A DNA stretch of 64,000 bases from Mesobacterium_A hydrothermale (GCF_035818635.1 NZ_JAYLLH010000001.1:217583-281582); one strand, 5' to 3'; numbered from the stretch's first letter, positions 1 through 9,363 are shown. Made by a program: numbers and translations. Notes: generated from the sequence alone by a model not told the origin.

Positions 1-2
1 GG

Positions 3-131
3 ATGGTTCCGCCAGAGGGGCCGGGCGCGTTGCCGGCACCGGATGCGGCACCGATTCTGCCCGCGCTGCCGCTGCGGCCCGACATTCCACAAACCGCGAT
101 GAATGATCCCGACATCGCCGGACCGGGTTAG
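3..131 (+). CDS. 3' end of an unidentified gene (partial)
   Basis: An open frame enters from the left edge and stops at TAG 129-131. The visible 42 residues are rich in proline and alanine, with no recognisable domain; they look like a low-complexity tail. The true start lies outside the window, so the ATG at position 3 should not be taken as one. The gene is convergent with the DUF1244 gene. The frame could be spurious, because GC-rich DNA keeps such frames open. Confidence 0.4.
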   Translation: MVPPEGPGALPAPDAAPILPALPLRPDIPQTAMNDPDIAGPG

Positions 132-159
132 GCGGCGGGCCGTACCGCAGCGTGGCGGA

Positions 160-477
160 TCAGTCTGTTGCCTCACCCACGTTTTCGCGGAACGCGACCT
201 CGAAGGCGGCCTGTTTTTCCGGGCTGGCCGGGGTCTGGTTCTGCGCCTTCCAGTCGTCATAGGGCATGCCGTAATAGGCTTGGCGACCTTCCTCCTTGGT
301 CATCGCGATGCCGTGGTCGTTGGCGGCTTCCTGGTACCAGCGGGCCAGGCAGTTGCGGCAGAAGCCGGCCATGTTCATCAGGTCGATGTTCTGCACGTCG
401 GGCCGGTCTTCCATCAGGTGCTTGCGCAGGCGACGGTACGCGGCGGCCTCGATTTCGATGCGGGTCTGGTCGTCCAT
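160..477 (-). CDS. DUF1244 family protein
   Basis: This 105-residue protein matches the small DUF1244 family of proteobacteria, whose function is unknown. The central segment carries a Cys-x2-Cys pair (GFCRNCLARWYQ) followed by a conserved-looking YYGMPYDDWK stretch, both typical of the family. It lies 16 bases downstream of the N-formylglutamate amidohydrolase gene on the same strand, so the two are probably co-transcribed. The family assignment is recognition by eye. No reaction can be assigned. Confidence 0.85.
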   Translation of the reverse strand: MDDQTRIEIEAAAYRRLRKHLMEDRPDVQNIDLMNMAGFCRNCLARWYQEAANDHGIAMTKEEGRQAYYGMPYDDWKAQNQTPASPEKQAAFEVAFRENVGEATD

Positions 478-493
478 GTCTGGTCTCCTTTTC

Positions 494-1231
494 TTACTCG
501 GGCACCTGTTCCAGCGCCCTTTCCAGCAGCGGGGCCAGCCGTTCGCCCCAGGCTTTCTGATGTTGCGGGTCGGTGATCAGGTCGTTGCGGACTTCGATCA
601 GGGCATTCAGGCGGCCGTGATGCAGCGCGTGGCGGTCGATGACGTCGCCGGGCAGGTGACCGGGGTAGGGTTCGTTGCGCCCCACCACAAGGTCGGGTTC
701 CGCGTCCAGCAGGGCGATCAACGGATCGGCCAGCCGGGCGTCATAGGCGTGCAGGATGCCGATGTGCCACGGCCGCGACGGGCGGCCCTGCAACTGGCGG
801 GTAAAGCTGTGGACAGGCACCACAACGGTGTCGTCACGACGCGCTGCGAGCGCCTCCAGCGCGGTGTGATAGGGACGGTGATAGGCGTTCAGCCGGCGTT
901 CCTTTTCGACGGGTCCGGCGTTGCGGTTTCCCGGGATTACCGACCCGTCGTAAAGCCGCATCAGCAGGGTTGGATCGTCCTCTCCGCGATTCGGGTCAAT
1001 CACAAGGCGAGAGAAATTCGACAGAATCACCGGCGCGTTCAACGCATCGGCCAGCGCGACGGCGACCCCCGCTGCGCCCACATCATAGGCAATGTGGCGC
1101 GCCATGTCGCTTTCGGGCAGGCCAAGCGTGCCGCCAAGGTCCGGAGGAACGGTGTTGGACGCATGGTCGCAGGTGATGACCCAACGGCTGCGGCGATCCT
1201 CGCCAAGAATTTGAAAAGGCTGGTATGTCAT
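494..1231 (-). CDS. N-formylglutamate amidohydrolase family protein
   Basis: A 245-residue protein of the N-formylglutamate amidohydrolase (FGase, HutG-type) family, zinc enzymes that release formate from N-formyl-L-glutamate at the end of one histidine degradation route. The signature CDHASNTVP is near the N terminus, with further family-like segments (SRLVIDPNR, VHSFTR). The reading frame stays open upstream to 1426, but ATG 1231 (MTYQPF) fits the family N terminus, and the longer form would run into pyk. No hut genes are nearby, so the real substrate may differ. It probably forms an operon with the DUF1244 gene. Confidence 0.85.
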   Translation of the reverse strand: MTYQPFQILGEDRRSRWVITCDHASNTVPPDLGGTLGLPESDMARHIAYDVGAAGVAVALADALNAPVILSNFSRLVIDPNRGEDDPTLLMRLYDGSVIPGNRNAGPVEKERRLNAYHRPYHTALEALAARRDDTVVVPVHSFTRQLQGRPSRPWHIGILHAYDARLADPLIALLDAEPDLVVGRNEPYPGHLPGDVIDRHALHHGRLNALIEVRNDLITDPQHQKAWGERLAPLLERALEQVPE

Positions 1232-1391
1232 GGTTCTGTTATCCGCTTGCCCCATTCCATAGTGCAGTTGCGCGAAGAAGGGAAATGGGCAATAACGCGC
1301 GGGACCCGATAGCGGTAACGGTCTTCTGCAAAGGCCAGAAACAGGAAAAACGCCGTATGCGTCCGCATCACGGCGGACGAGGGATGAACAG

Positions 1392-2837
1392 ATGAGACGT
1401 CTGCGCAATATCAAGATCGTGGCCACGCTTGGCCCGGCATCGAACGATTACGACACGGTCCGCAAGCTGCATGAGGCCGGCGCCGACGTGTTCCGCCTGA
1501 ACATGAGCCACGGCACCCATGAGGAAATCCGCGCCCGCCACGAGATGATCCGCCAGATCGAAAAGGACCTCGACAGCCCGATCGCGATCCTGGCCGACCT
1601 TCAAGGCCCGAAACTGCGTGTCGGCACCTTTGCCAATGGCGAGGAAGAGCTGATCGAAGGCGCGGCCTTCCGGCTTGACCTTGAGCCGGAACCTGGGGAC
1701 GCGACCCGCGTACAGCTTCCTCACCCCGAGATTTTTGCGGCGCTGGAAGTTGGGTCGCACCTTCTGGTCAACGACGGCAAGATCCGGCTGCGGGTGAAAT
1801 CCTGCGGCTTGGATCATGCCGATTGCGTGGTGACCACGGGCGGCACGATTTCCAACCGCAAGGGCGTCAACGTGCCCGACGTGGTGCTGCCGCTGGCGGC
1901 GCTTTCGGACAAGGACCGCAAGGACCTGGAATTTGCCGCCGCGTTGGGGGTCGACTGGCTGGCGCTGTCGTTTGTTCAGCGCCCCGAGGACGTGGAAGAG
2001 GCGCGCGCGCTCTGCGGTGGCCGGGCGGCGATCCTGTCGAAGATCGAAAAGCCGTCGGCGGTAGCGTGTTTCGACGACATCCTGGCGGTCAGCGACGGCA
2101 TCATGGTGGCGCGCGGTGACCTGGGCGTGGAACTGCCGGTGCAGAACGTGCCGCCGATCCAGAAGCGCCTGATCCGCAAGTGCCGCGCCGCGGCCAAGCC
2201 CGTGATCGTGGCGACCCAGATGCTGGAATCGATGATCGACTCGCCCATGCCCACCCGGGCCGAGGTGTCGGACGTCGCCAACGCCATCTACGAAGGCGCC
2301 GACGCGATCATGCTGTCGGCGGAATCGGCCGCGGGCAGCTATCCTGTCGAAGCGGTGACGACGATGGACAATATCGCGGTCGAGGTCGAAAGCGATCCGA
2401 CCTACCGCGACGTGATCGAGGCATCGCGCGCCGCCAAGCGCGTGACGATCGCCGATGGCATCGTCGCCGCCGCGCGCGAGATCGCCGAAACCACCGACAT
2501 CAAGACGATCTGCTGTTTCACCCAGACCGGCACCACCGCGGCACTGGTGGCCCGTGAACGCCCCCGTGTACCGATCATCGCCATGAGCCCGCTGCGCGGC
2601 ACCGCGCGGCGTCTGGCGCTGACCTGGGGTGTGAACTGCGTGATGACGGGGGAACTGGAACGGTTCAAGCAGGCCGTGGTCAACGCCGCCCGCGCGGCGC
2701 GGACACTGGGCTATGCCGGGGAAGAGGACCAGATCCTTGTCACCGCCGGCGTGCCCTTCAACCAGACCGGCACCACCAACATCCTGCGCGTCGCGCCCTG
2801 CGACGAACGTTTGATCTATCGCACCGACCCGGAGTAA
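1392..2837 (+). CDS. pyk: pyruvate kinase
   Basis: A 481-residue pyruvate kinase, which transfers phosphate from phosphoenolpyruvate to ADP at the last step of glycolysis in the cytoplasm. It opens with the usual KIVATLGPASN segment. The active-site lysine region ILSKIEKP, the metal-binding MVARGDLGVE, and the family signature ATQMLESMIDSPMPTRAE are all present. Length is normal. It is divergent from the formylglutamate amidohydrolase gene, with a 160-base gap that must hold both promoters. A small membrane protein gene follows 30 bases downstream. Confidence 0.97.
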   Translation: MRRLRNIKIVATLGPASNDYDTVRKLHEAGADVFRLNMSHGTHEEIRARHEMIRQIEKDLDSPIAILADLQGPKLRVGTFANGEEELIEGAAFRLDLEPEPGDATRVQLPHPEIFAALEVGSHLLVNDGKIRLRVKSCGLDHADCVVTTGGTISNRKGVNVPDVVLPLAALSDKDRKDLEFAAALGVDWLALSFVQRPEDVEEARALCGGRAAILSKIEKPSAVACFDDILAVSDGIMVARGDLGVELPVQNVPPIQKRLIRKCRAAAKPVIVATQMLESMIDSPMPTRAEVSDVANAIYEGADAIMLSAESAAGSYPVEAVTTMDNIAVEVESDPTYRDVIEASRAAKRVTIADGIVAAAREIAETTDIKTICCFTQTGTTAALVARERPRVPIIAMSPLRGTARRLALTWGVNCVMTGELERFKQAVVNAARAARTLGYAGEEDQILVTAGVPFNQTGTTNILRVAPCDERLIYRTDPE

Positions 2838-2867
2838 CCTTTTCCCGCAACCACCGGGGAGGGGCGC

Positions 2868-3101
2868 ATGGATCCGGATACGGCACTTCTGGCGGGGATG
2901 GGTCTGTTGATCCTGTCTCTGCCCTCTGCGATTGCCGCGTTGGCGGAGTCGCGCGCGCCCCGGGTTGCTGCAGTGGTCGTGATCGCGGGCGGGGCGCTGA
3001 TCGTGCACGCGCTGCGGTCGAAACCCGGCGGCTATACCTGGGAAGAAATCCCGATCGTGATCTATTCCATGGTCGCCGCCGCGCGCGACACGATTTTCTG
3101 A
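2868..3101 (+). CDS. small membrane protein of unknown function
   Basis: A 77-residue protein with two hydrophobic stretches (about residues 7-25 and 33-48), so probably two membrane helices, then a short polar tail. An AG-rich ribosome binding site (gaggggcgc) precedes the ATG. It lies 30 bases after pyk on the same strand and may be in its transcript. I recall similar small hypotheticals after pyk in related genomes, but recognise no named family. Confidence 0.7.
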   Translation: MDPDTALLAGMGLLILSLPSAIAALAESRAPRVAAVVVIAGGALIVHALRSKPGGYTWEEIPIVIYSMVAAARDTIF

Positions 3102-3218
3102 ACGCAGTCACTTGATTTATCCCCTGCGCCCTCGTAAGAGGCGCGCTCATCCTGCGGGACCGGCCGATGTGGCATGCCGAGTCGCGCTTTTACCGTTGTA
3201 AATACCGAGGAGACGGAA

Positions 3219-3419
3219 ATGCCCAAGATGAAGACCAAGTCGAGCGCCAAAAAGCGCTTCAAGGTGACGGCAACCGGCAAGGTTGTCACCGCCCAGGCCG
3301 GGAAACGCCACGGCATGATCAAGCGGCACAAGAAATTCATCCGCAACGCGCGCGGCACCACCACGCTGAGCGCACCCGATGCCAAGATCGTCAAGGGCTA
3401 TATGCCCTACGACCGCTGA
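3219..3419 (+). CDS. rpmI: 50S ribosomal protein L35
   Basis: A 66-residue, very basic protein beginning MPKMKTKSSAKKRFKVT, the standard L35 N terminus. It is a component of the large ribosomal subunit. The frame extends upstream, but a strong ribosome binding site (gaggagacgg) directly precedes ATG 3219. It is 22 bases upstream of rplT, the near-universal pairing. The infC gene that usually heads this operon is absent here. Confidence 0.97.
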   Translation: MPKMKTKSSAKKRFKVTATGKVVTAQAGKRHGMIKRHKKFIRNARGTTTLSAPDAKIVKGYMPYDR

Positions 3420-3441
3420 TCCAGCCTGAAGGAGTACGCAC

Positions 3442-3807
3442 ATGTCCCGCGTTAAAGGTGGAACCGTCACCCACGCCCGTCACAAGAAGGTCCTGAAGGC
3501 AGCGAAAGGCTATTACGGCCGTCGCAGCACCACCTTCAAAGTGGCCCGTCAGGCCGTCGACAAGGCCAACCAGTATGCAACCCGCGACCGGAAGACGCGC
3601 AAGCGCAACTTCCGCGCGCTGTGGATCCAGCGGATCAACGCCGCTGTCCGCATGCACGACGAAGCGCTGACCTATTCGCGCTTCATCAACGGCCTGAACC
3701 TGGCCGGCATCGAAGTCGACCGCAAGGTCCTGGCCGACCTGGCCGTGCACGAGCCCGAAGCCTTCGGTGCCATCGTCGCACAGGCCAAGGCCGCGCTGCC
3801 GGCGTAA
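3442..3807 (+). CDS. rplT: 50S ribosomal protein L20
   Basis: A 121-residue L20, an rRNA-binding assembly protein of the large subunit. The N-terminal part is highly basic (KGYYGRRSTTFKVARQAVDK) and the C-terminal half carries the conserved segment WIQRINAAVR. Length is normal. It forms an operon with rpmI and is followed by a strong terminator. In many bacteria L20 represses its own operon by binding the mRNA leader; no such structure was demonstrated here. Confidence 0.97.
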   Translation: MSRVKGGTVTHARHKKVLKAAKGYYGRRSTTFKVARQAVDKANQYATRDRKTRKRNFRALWIQRINAAVRMHDEALTYSRFINGLNLAGIEVDRKVLADLAVHEPEAFGAIVAQAKAALPA

Positions 3808-3831
3808 GCCAGCAAAAGCGTATCATGGAAA

Positions 3832-3862
3832 GGGCCGTCCCCGGGTGGGGGCGGCCTTTTTC
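3832..3862 (+). terminator. rho-independent terminator after rplT
   Basis: A GC-rich hairpin (ggccgtcccc / gggggcggcc, loop about gggt) is followed by a run of five T. It lies 25 bases after the rplT stop and ends the rpmI-rplT operon. Confidence 0.85.
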
Positions 3863-3975
3863 GTTGCGCGGGGAACGTGGTGGTGTTGGCCTTTACACAG
3901 GGGCTGCGCGCCCGGGACGGTTTCCTTTGCAGGGTGTTTGCCGCATTGTGGCGGCCTGACAAAAAAGGCTGTGCC

Positions 3976-4713
3976 ATGACCGACCCGCAGAACCCGTTCC
4001 GCCACCATCCAAGTCTGAAGGGACTGATCACCCCGCTGGAGGAGTCGTTCTTTGGCGATTTCACCGTCGAACAGGTGGTGGAGGACATGAAGGAACGTGG
4101 GCAGGACACCAGCTGGATCACCCCGCGCGAGGAACGCGAAGCCTGCCGCCATGCGACGCTTGACGGGCGGTGGGACAGCGACCTTTGGGTCTTTGCCTAT
4201 GGCTCGCTGATCTGGGACCCAGCGCTGCGGTTCAGCGAGGTGCGGCGCGGGTTTGCCCCCGGCGTCGAACGAAAGTTTTGCCTGTACGATGATCGCGGCG
4301 CGCGCGGTTCAGCCGAAGCGCCGGGCGTAATGGCCGGGCTGGACGAAGGCGCGGGCTGCCACGGCGTGGTATTTCGCATCGACCGCGACAGGCTTGACGC
4401 GGAAACCTATCGCCTGTGGAGCCGTGAACGCATCGGCCCGGCCTATATCCCGCGCTTCATCCCGGTTGAAACCGCTGAGGGCGATGTCGAGGCGGTGACC
4501 TTCATGGTCAACCATGCCGCCGAGAACATCCGCCTGGACCTGAGCCACGAAGACCAGGTGCGGCTGTGCGCGCTGGGCGTGGGTGAGCTTGGCAGCAGTT
4601 ACGACTACGTCGCCAACCTGGCCCGGCATTTCGAGGAATTGAAGATCGAGGATGCGAAAGTCACCCGGTTGCTGACCGATGCGACAGCATACCGTGACGC
4701 CATGAGCGCCTGA
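3976..4713 (+). CDS. ChaC-like gamma-glutamylcyclotransferase
   Basis: A 245-residue protein of the ChaC/GCG family, which cleaves glutathione to 5-oxoproline and Cys-Gly in the cytoplasm. The hallmark FAYGSLIWDP begins near residue 75 and is the substrate-binding loop. About 70 extra residues precede it. ATG 3976 is preferred over the longer open frame because it follows the rplT terminator and starts a polar, ordinary N terminus. The gene stands alone between ribosomal protein genes and pheS. The function is inferred from the family motif. Confidence 0.88.
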   Translation: MTDPQNPFRHHPSLKGLITPLEESFFGDFTVEQVVEDMKERGQDTSWITPREEREACRHATLDGRWDSDLWVFAYGSLIWDPALRFSEVRRGFAPGVERKFCLYDDRGARGSAEAPGVMAGLDEGAGCHGVVFRIDRDRLDAETYRLWSRERIGPAYIPRFIPVETAEGDVEAVTFMVNHAAENIRLDLSHEDQVRLCALGVGELGSSYDYVANLARHFEELKIEDAKVTRLLTDATAYRDAMSA

Positions 4714-4784
4714 ACCCGTCGCAGCGGTTGCAAAGCCTCTCTGCGGGCGATAACTCCCTGTGCGAACCAGACGAGGGCCAGGGC

Positions 4785-5858
4785 ATGGACGAACTGCGAG
4801 ACAAGTATATCGGCCTGATTGCCGCCGCTGCCGACGAGGCCGCGCTGGAAGACCTGCGCGTGCAGGCCGTCGGCAAGAAGGGCGAGATCAGCCTGCAAAT
4901 GCGCGAACTGGGCAAGATGAGCCCCGAGGACCGGCAAGTCGCCGGGCCGAAGCTGAACGCGCTCAAGGACGAGATCAATTCGGCGCTTTCGGCCAAGAAA
5001 TCCGCGCTGGCCGATGCCGCGCTGGACGAACGGCTGCGGGGGGAATGGCTGGACGTGACCCTGCCGGGCCGTGGGCGCCGTCAGGGCACCATCCACCCGA
5101 TTTCGCAGGTGACCGAGGAAGTCACCGCGATCTTCGCCGATATGGGGTTTTCGGTGGCCGAAGGGCCGCAGATCGACAGCGACTGGTATAACTTCGACGC
5201 GCTGAACATCCCCGGGCACCATCCGGCGCGGGCGGAAATGGACACGTTCTATATGGCGCGGGCCGTGGGCGACAATCGCCCGCCGCATGTGCTGCGCACC
5301 CACACCAGCCCGGTGCAGATCCGCACGATGGAAAAGCACGGCGCGCCGATCCGCGTGATCGCGCCGGGGCGGGTCTATCGTGCCGACTATGACCAGACCC
5401 ACACGCCGATGTTCCATCAGGTCGAGGGGCTGGCGATCGACCGCGATATTTCCATGGCCAACCTGAAATGGGTGCTCGAGGAATTCGTGAAGGCGTATTT
5501 CGAGGTCGACAACGTCGAACTGCGCTTCCGCGCGTCGCATTTCCCCTTCACCGAACCCTCGGCCGAGGTCGACATTCGGTGCAGCTGGGAAGGCGGCACG
5601 CTGAAAGTGGGCGAGGGCGACGACTGGCTGGAAATCCTTGGCTCTGGCATGGTGCACCCCAAGGTTCTGATGAACGCCGGCGTGAACCCCGACGAGTGGC
5701 AGGGCTTTGCGTTTGGCATGGGCATCGACCGGATCGCCATGCTGAAATACGGCATCCCCGACCTGCGCGCGTTCTTCGATTCAGACCTGCGCTGGCTGCG
5801 GCACTACGGGTTTGCGAGCCTCGACGTGCCGACGCTGCATGGGGGGCTGTCGCGCTAA
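4785..5858 (+). CDS. pheS: phenylalanine--tRNA ligase alpha subunit
   Basis: A 357-residue alpha subunit of the alpha2-beta2 phenylalanyl-tRNA synthetase, holding the class II catalytic core. It has the N-terminal coiled-coil region (residues 1-90) and the motifs RASHFPFTEPSAEVDI and GMGIDRIAMLKYGI of the active site. The start MDELRDKYIG is the usual PheS N terminus. It is separated from pheT by a small YrhK-like gene, an insertion into the standard pheST order. Confidence 0.97.
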   Translation: MDELRDKYIGLIAAAADEAALEDLRVQAVGKKGEISLQMRELGKMSPEDRQVAGPKLNALKDEINSALSAKKSALADAALDERLRGEWLDVTLPGRGRRQGTIHPISQVTEEVTAIFADMGFSVAEGPQIDSDWYNFDALNIPGHHPARAEMDTFYMARAVGDNRPPHVLRTHTSPVQIRTMEKHGAPIRVIAPGRVYRADYDQTHTPMFHQVEGLAIDRDISMANLKWVLEEFVKAYFEVDNVELRFRASHFPFTEPSAEVDIRCSWEGGTLKVGEGDDWLEILGSGMVHPKVLMNAGVNPDEWQGFAFGMGIDRIAMLKYGIPDLRAFFDSDLRWLRHYGFASLDVPTLHGGLSR

Positions 5859-5929
5859 GGGGCAGCCTTGAATTGCTACGACGCAGGAACAGGCAGAGAC
5901 CGGGATTTCCGACACATCAGGACCTTACA

Positions 5930-6211
5930 ATGCCCATCTTCTACCATGAAAACCGGGACAAGTCCGAGGCCAGCAAACGGCTTTATGCACGCTACGAGAT
6001 GGCCCACACGGCAGTGGATTTCCTTGCGGCGATTGCCTTCCTCGTAGGGTCAGTGCTGTTCTTCGATGACGCAACCCAATACACCGCGACCTGGCTGTTT
6101 GTCATTGGGTCGCTTTTCTTCGCGATGAAGCCGACGTTGCGGCTGACCCGCGAAATACGCCTGTACCGCATGGGCAAACTGGACACTCTCGCCAAACGGG
6201 CGGAAAGCTGA
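5930..6211 (+). CDS. YrhK-like small membrane protein
   Basis: A 93-residue protein with two central hydrophobic segments (about residues 31-47 and 54-70) and charged ends, resembling the YrhK domain family. Function is unknown. It sits between pheS and pheT, 10 bases before the pheT start, so it must be co-transcribed with pheT. Its retention inside a tRNA synthetase operon is notable but gives no functional clue. Confidence 0.75.
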   Translation: MPIFYHENRDKSEASKRLYARYEMAHTAVDFLAAIAFLVGSVLFFDDATQYTATWLFVIGSLFFAMKPTLRLTREIRLYRMGKLDTLAKRAES

Positions 6212-6221
6212 GGACTGACAC

Positions 6222-8621
6222 ATGAAATTCACCCTCTCCTGGCTGAAAGAACACCTCGACACCTCGGCCTCGGTCGATGAGATCGCCGAGGCGCTGACCG
6301 ACCTTGGGCTTGAGGTCGAAGGGATCGAGAACCCCGCCGCCAAGCTGGCCACCTTCACGCTGGCCAAGGTGAAACACGCCGAGCAGCACCCCGATGCCGA
6401 CCGGCTGCGGGTCTGCGTGGTGGAAACCGACGAGGGCGACCGCCAGATCGTCTGCGGCGCGCCCAATGCGCGGGCGGGGATCACGGTGGTTCTGGCCAAG
6501 CCGGGCGACTATGTCCCCGGGATCGACGTCACGCTGAGCGTCGGCAATATCCGCGGCGTTGAAAGCCACGGGATGATGGCCAGCGAACGCGAACTGGAAC
6601 TGTCGGACGAACACGACGGCATCATCGAACTGCCGTCGGGTGAGGTCGGGCAGAAATTCACCGACTGGCTGGCGGCGAATGATCCGGCCCGCGTGGACCC
6701 GGTGATCGAGATCGCCATCACCCCCAACCGCCCCGATGCGCTGGGCGTGCGCGGTATTGCGCGCGATCTGGCCGCGCGGGGGCTGGGCGCGCTGAAACCC
6801 GCCAACCAGGCGCGCGTGCCGGGCACCTTCCCGTGCCCGATCGACGTGACCATCGACCCCGACACGCTGGAAAACGGCTGCCATGTCTTTGCCGGACGGT
6901 TGATCCGGGGGGTGAAGAACGGCCCCAGCCCGAAATGGCTGCAGGACCGTCTGCGCGCCATCGGGTTGCGCCCGATCTCGGCCCTGGTCGATGTGACCAA
7001 CTTCTTCACCTATGACCGCAACCGCCCGCTGCACGTGTTCGACGCCGACAAGGTGCAGGGCAACCTTGTGGTGCACCGCGCCAAGGATGGCGACACGCTG
7101 GTCGGTCTGGACGACAAGACCTATACGTTCAGCGACGGGCAGGTGGTGATTTCCGACGAGAACGGGATCGAATCCATCGCCGGCATCATGGGCGGCCTGG
7201 AAACCGGCTGTACCGAGGACACGGTGAACTTGTTCCTTGAGGCCGCGGTCTGGGATCACATCCAGATCGCGCACACCGGGCGTGCGCTGAAAATCAACTC
7301 GGACGCACGGTATCGCAACGAACGCGGCATCGACCCGGGCTATAACATGCAGGCGATGGAAGACGCGGCGCAGATGATCATCGACCTGTGTGGCGGCGAG
7401 GCGTCCGAGATCGTGGTCGCCGGGCAGGTGCCCGATGTGTCCCGCGCCTACAAGCTGAACCCCAAGCGGGTGATCTCTCTGGTCGGGATGGAAATCCCCG
7501 AAGCCGAGCAGCGCCAGACCCTGACCGCCCTGGGCTTCCGTCTGGAAGGCGACATGGCCTGGGTGCCGTCCTGGCGCCCCGATGTCCTGGGAGAGGCCGA
7601 CCTGGTCGAGGAAGTTGCGCGGATCGCGTCCCTGACCAAGCTTCAGGGCAAGCCGATGCGCCGGGTTCAGGCCGGGGTGCCCAAGCCCATCCTGTCGCCG
7701 ATGCAGCGGCGTGAACAGGCCGCGCGGCGGACCTGCGCGGCGCTGGGCTACAACGAATGCGTGACCTATTCCTTCATCGACCAGGCGTCTGCCGCGCTGT
7801 TCGGCGGCGGGGACGAAACCACCATGTTGGCCAACCCGATCTCGACCGAGATGAGCCACATGCGCCCGCAACTGTTGCCCGGCCTGCTGCAGGCCGCCGC
7901 CCGCAACCAGGCGCGCGGTTTCCTGGACCTGGCGTTGTTCGAGGTCGGCCATGCCTTCCACGGCAGCGAGCCCGAGGAACAGCACCTGCAGATCACCGCC
8001 CTGCTGGTCGGCCGCACCGGCCCGAAGGACGTGCATGGCGGATCGCGCGGCGTTGACGTGTTCGACGTGAAAGCGGATGCCGAGGCGGTCCTGTCCGCCA
8101 TCGGCGCGCCCGCCAAGGTGCAGATCCTGCGCGGCGCCGAAGGCTGGTGGCACCCGGGCCGTCACGGCAAGATCTGCCTTGGCCCCAAGAAGGTACTGGG
8201 CGTTTTCGGCGAACTGCACCCCAAGGTGCTGGCCGCGATGGACGTGAAGGGCCCCGCGATGGCCTTTACCCTGTTCCCGGGGGAAATCCCGCTGCCGCGC
8301 AAGACCAACGCAACCCGCCCCGCGCTGGTGCTGAACGATCTGCAGGCGGTGGAACGTGACTTTGCCTTTGTCGTCGATGCCGGGGTCGAGGCGCTGACGC
8401 TGGTCAACGCCGCAGCCGGAGCCGACAAGGCGCTGATCGCCGACGTGCGTGTCTTCGACGAATTCATCGGCGGGTCTGTGGGCGAGGGCAAGAAATCGCT
8501 GGCCATCACCGTGCGGATGCAGCCCACCGACAAGACGCTGAAAGATGCCGATATCGAAGCGGTGTCGGCCCGGATCGTCGAAAAGGTCGGCAAGGCCACC
8601 GGCGCAACCCTGCGCGGCTGA
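6222..8621 (+). CDS. pheT: phenylalanine--tRNA ligase beta subunit
   Basis: A 799-residue beta subunit with normal length and domain order: EMAP/tRNA-binding fold near residues 40-150 (VVETDEGDRQIVCGAPN), the B3/B4 editing region (about 200-400), B5, the catalytic-like core, and the C-terminal ferredoxin-like anticodon-binding domain (from about residue 705, with DVRVFDEFIG). It works with PheS to charge tRNA-Phe and edit mischarged Tyr. Confidence 0.97.
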   Translation: MKFTLSWLKEHLDTSASVDEIAEALTDLGLEVEGIENPAAKLATFTLAKVKHAEQHPDADRLRVCVVETDEGDRQIVCGAPNARAGITVVLAKPGDYVPGIDVTLSVGNIRGVESHGMMASERELELSDEHDGIIELPSGEVGQKFTDWLAANDPARVDPVIEIAITPNRPDALGVRGIARDLAARGLGALKPANQARVPGTFPCPIDVTIDPDTLENGCHVFAGRLIRGVKNGPSPKWLQDRLRAIGLRPISALVDVTNFFTYDRNRPLHVFDADKVQGNLVVHRAKDGDTLVGLDDKTYTFSDGQVVISDENGIESIAGIMGGLETGCTEDTVNLFLEAAVWDHIQIAHTGRALKINSDARYRNERGIDPGYNMQAMEDAAQMIIDLCGGEASEIVVAGQVPDVSRAYKLNPKRVISLVGMEIPEAEQRQTLTALGFRLEGDMAWVPSWRPDVLGEADLVEEVARIASLTKLQGKPMRRVQAGVPKPILSPMQRREQAARRTCAALGYNECVTYSFIDQASAALFGGGDETTMLANPISTEMSHMRPQLLPGLLQAAARNQARGFLDLALFEVGHAFHGSEPEEQHLQITALLVGRTGPKDVHGGSRGVDVFDVKADAEAVLSAIGAPAKVQILRGAEGWWHPGRHGKICLGPKKVLGVFGELHPKVLAAMDVKGPAMAFTLFPGEIPLPRKTNATRPALVLNDLQAVERDFAFVVDAGVEALTLVNAAAGADKALIADVRVFDEFIGGSVGEGKKSLAITVRMQPTDKTLKDADIEAVSARIVEKVGKATGATLRG

Positions 8622-8865
8622 TCTGCGCCCGCGGCCAGGAACCGCAACCTGATCAGTGGGGAGGCGACGCATCCCTTTGGTCCGCGTTCCGGTCGCCCTG
8701 ACAGCATGGCAATCGCCCGAGGCGACGTTTCCCCGGCAAAAAACCGGCTCCGACTGCCCGCGACCGCTGACCGTTCCGGCACCGGGGTCTGCAACCGTTG
8801 CCCGCGGGTGGACATCCGCGGGGAAACCCATATCTACGACGAAACCAATGGAAACGGAGAAACCC

Positions 8866-9315
8866 ATGCCCTTGAATGTCTACCTGTCCGGGGAAATCCA
8901 CACCGACTGGCGCGAACAGATCATCGACGGCGCGCAGGGGCTCGACGTGACCTTCAACAGCCCGGTCACCGATCACGCCGCCAGCGACGATTGCGGCGTG
9001 GCCATCCTGGGGGCGGAACCCGACAAGTTCTGGCACGATCGCAAGGGCGCCATGGTCAATGCCATCCGCACCCGCAAGGGGATCGAAGATGCCGACGTGG
9101 TTGTTGTCCGCTTCGGCGAAAAATACAAACAGTGGAACGCCGCCTTCGACGCGGGCTTTGCCGCGGCATTGGGCAAGTCGCTGATCATCCTGCAACAACC
9201 CGACCACGACCACGCGTTGAAAGAGGTCGATGCCGCCGCGCTTGCGGTGACTCGCAGCCCGGACCAGGTGGTTGAAATCCTGCGGTACGTCCTGACCGGC
9301 AAGCTGCCGGGCTAA
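8866..9315 (+). CDS. YtoQ family protein
   Basis: A 149-residue protein of the YtoQ family, named after Bacillus subtilis YtoQ. It starts MPLNVYLSGEIHTDWRE and contains DVVVVRFGEKYKQWNAAFDAG, which fits a nucleoside 2-deoxyribosyltransferase-like fold. The biochemical role is not established. The frame is open upstream, but ATG 8866 follows a ribosome binding site (ggagaaaccc) and matches the family start. The 244 bases between pheT and this gene contain only a weak hairpin at 8801-8822. Confidence 0.85.
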   Translation: MPLNVYLSGEIHTDWREQIIDGAQGLDVTFNSPVTDHAASDDCGVAILGAEPDKFWHDRKGAMVNAIRTRKGIEDADVVVVRFGEKYKQWNAAFDAGFAAALGKSLIILQQPDHDHALKEVDAAALAVTRSPDQVVEILRYVLTGKLPG

Positions 9316-9318
9316 GTC

Positions 9319-9343
9319 AGGACAGCCGCAAACCTGTCCTTCT
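9319..9343 (+). terminator. weak terminator-like hairpin after ytoQ
   Basis: A 7-bp stem (aggacag / ctgtcct) with an 8-base loop, followed by tctt, begins 4 bases after the ytoQ stop. It is modest, and may act together with the stronger hairpin at 9423-9448. Confidence 0.4.
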
Positions 9344-9363
9344 TCTGGGCCGAAATATCCCGG
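9339..9363 (-). repeat. dispersed intergenic repeat, copy D (reverse)
   Basis: Read on the minus strand this is ccgggatatttcggccc then agaagaag, a relative of the copies at 46099-46128, 54331-54355 and 61180-61206. A separate hairpin (gcgagaggc / gcctctcgc) follows at about 9368-9389. It lies between convergent genes, like the other copies that adjoin gene ends. Confidence 0.5.

Noticed and set aside
8801..8822. Hairpin cccgcgg/ccgcggg in the pheT-ytoQ gap
   Set aside because: No T run, and it lies closer to ytoQ than to pheT. It may be a chance GC palindrome.
6102..8867. A 921-codon frame on the minus strand opposite pheT
   Set aside because: Antisense to a clear synthetase gene; the translation is low-complexity His/Arg/Gly with no family match. 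GC-rich genomes keep such frames open.
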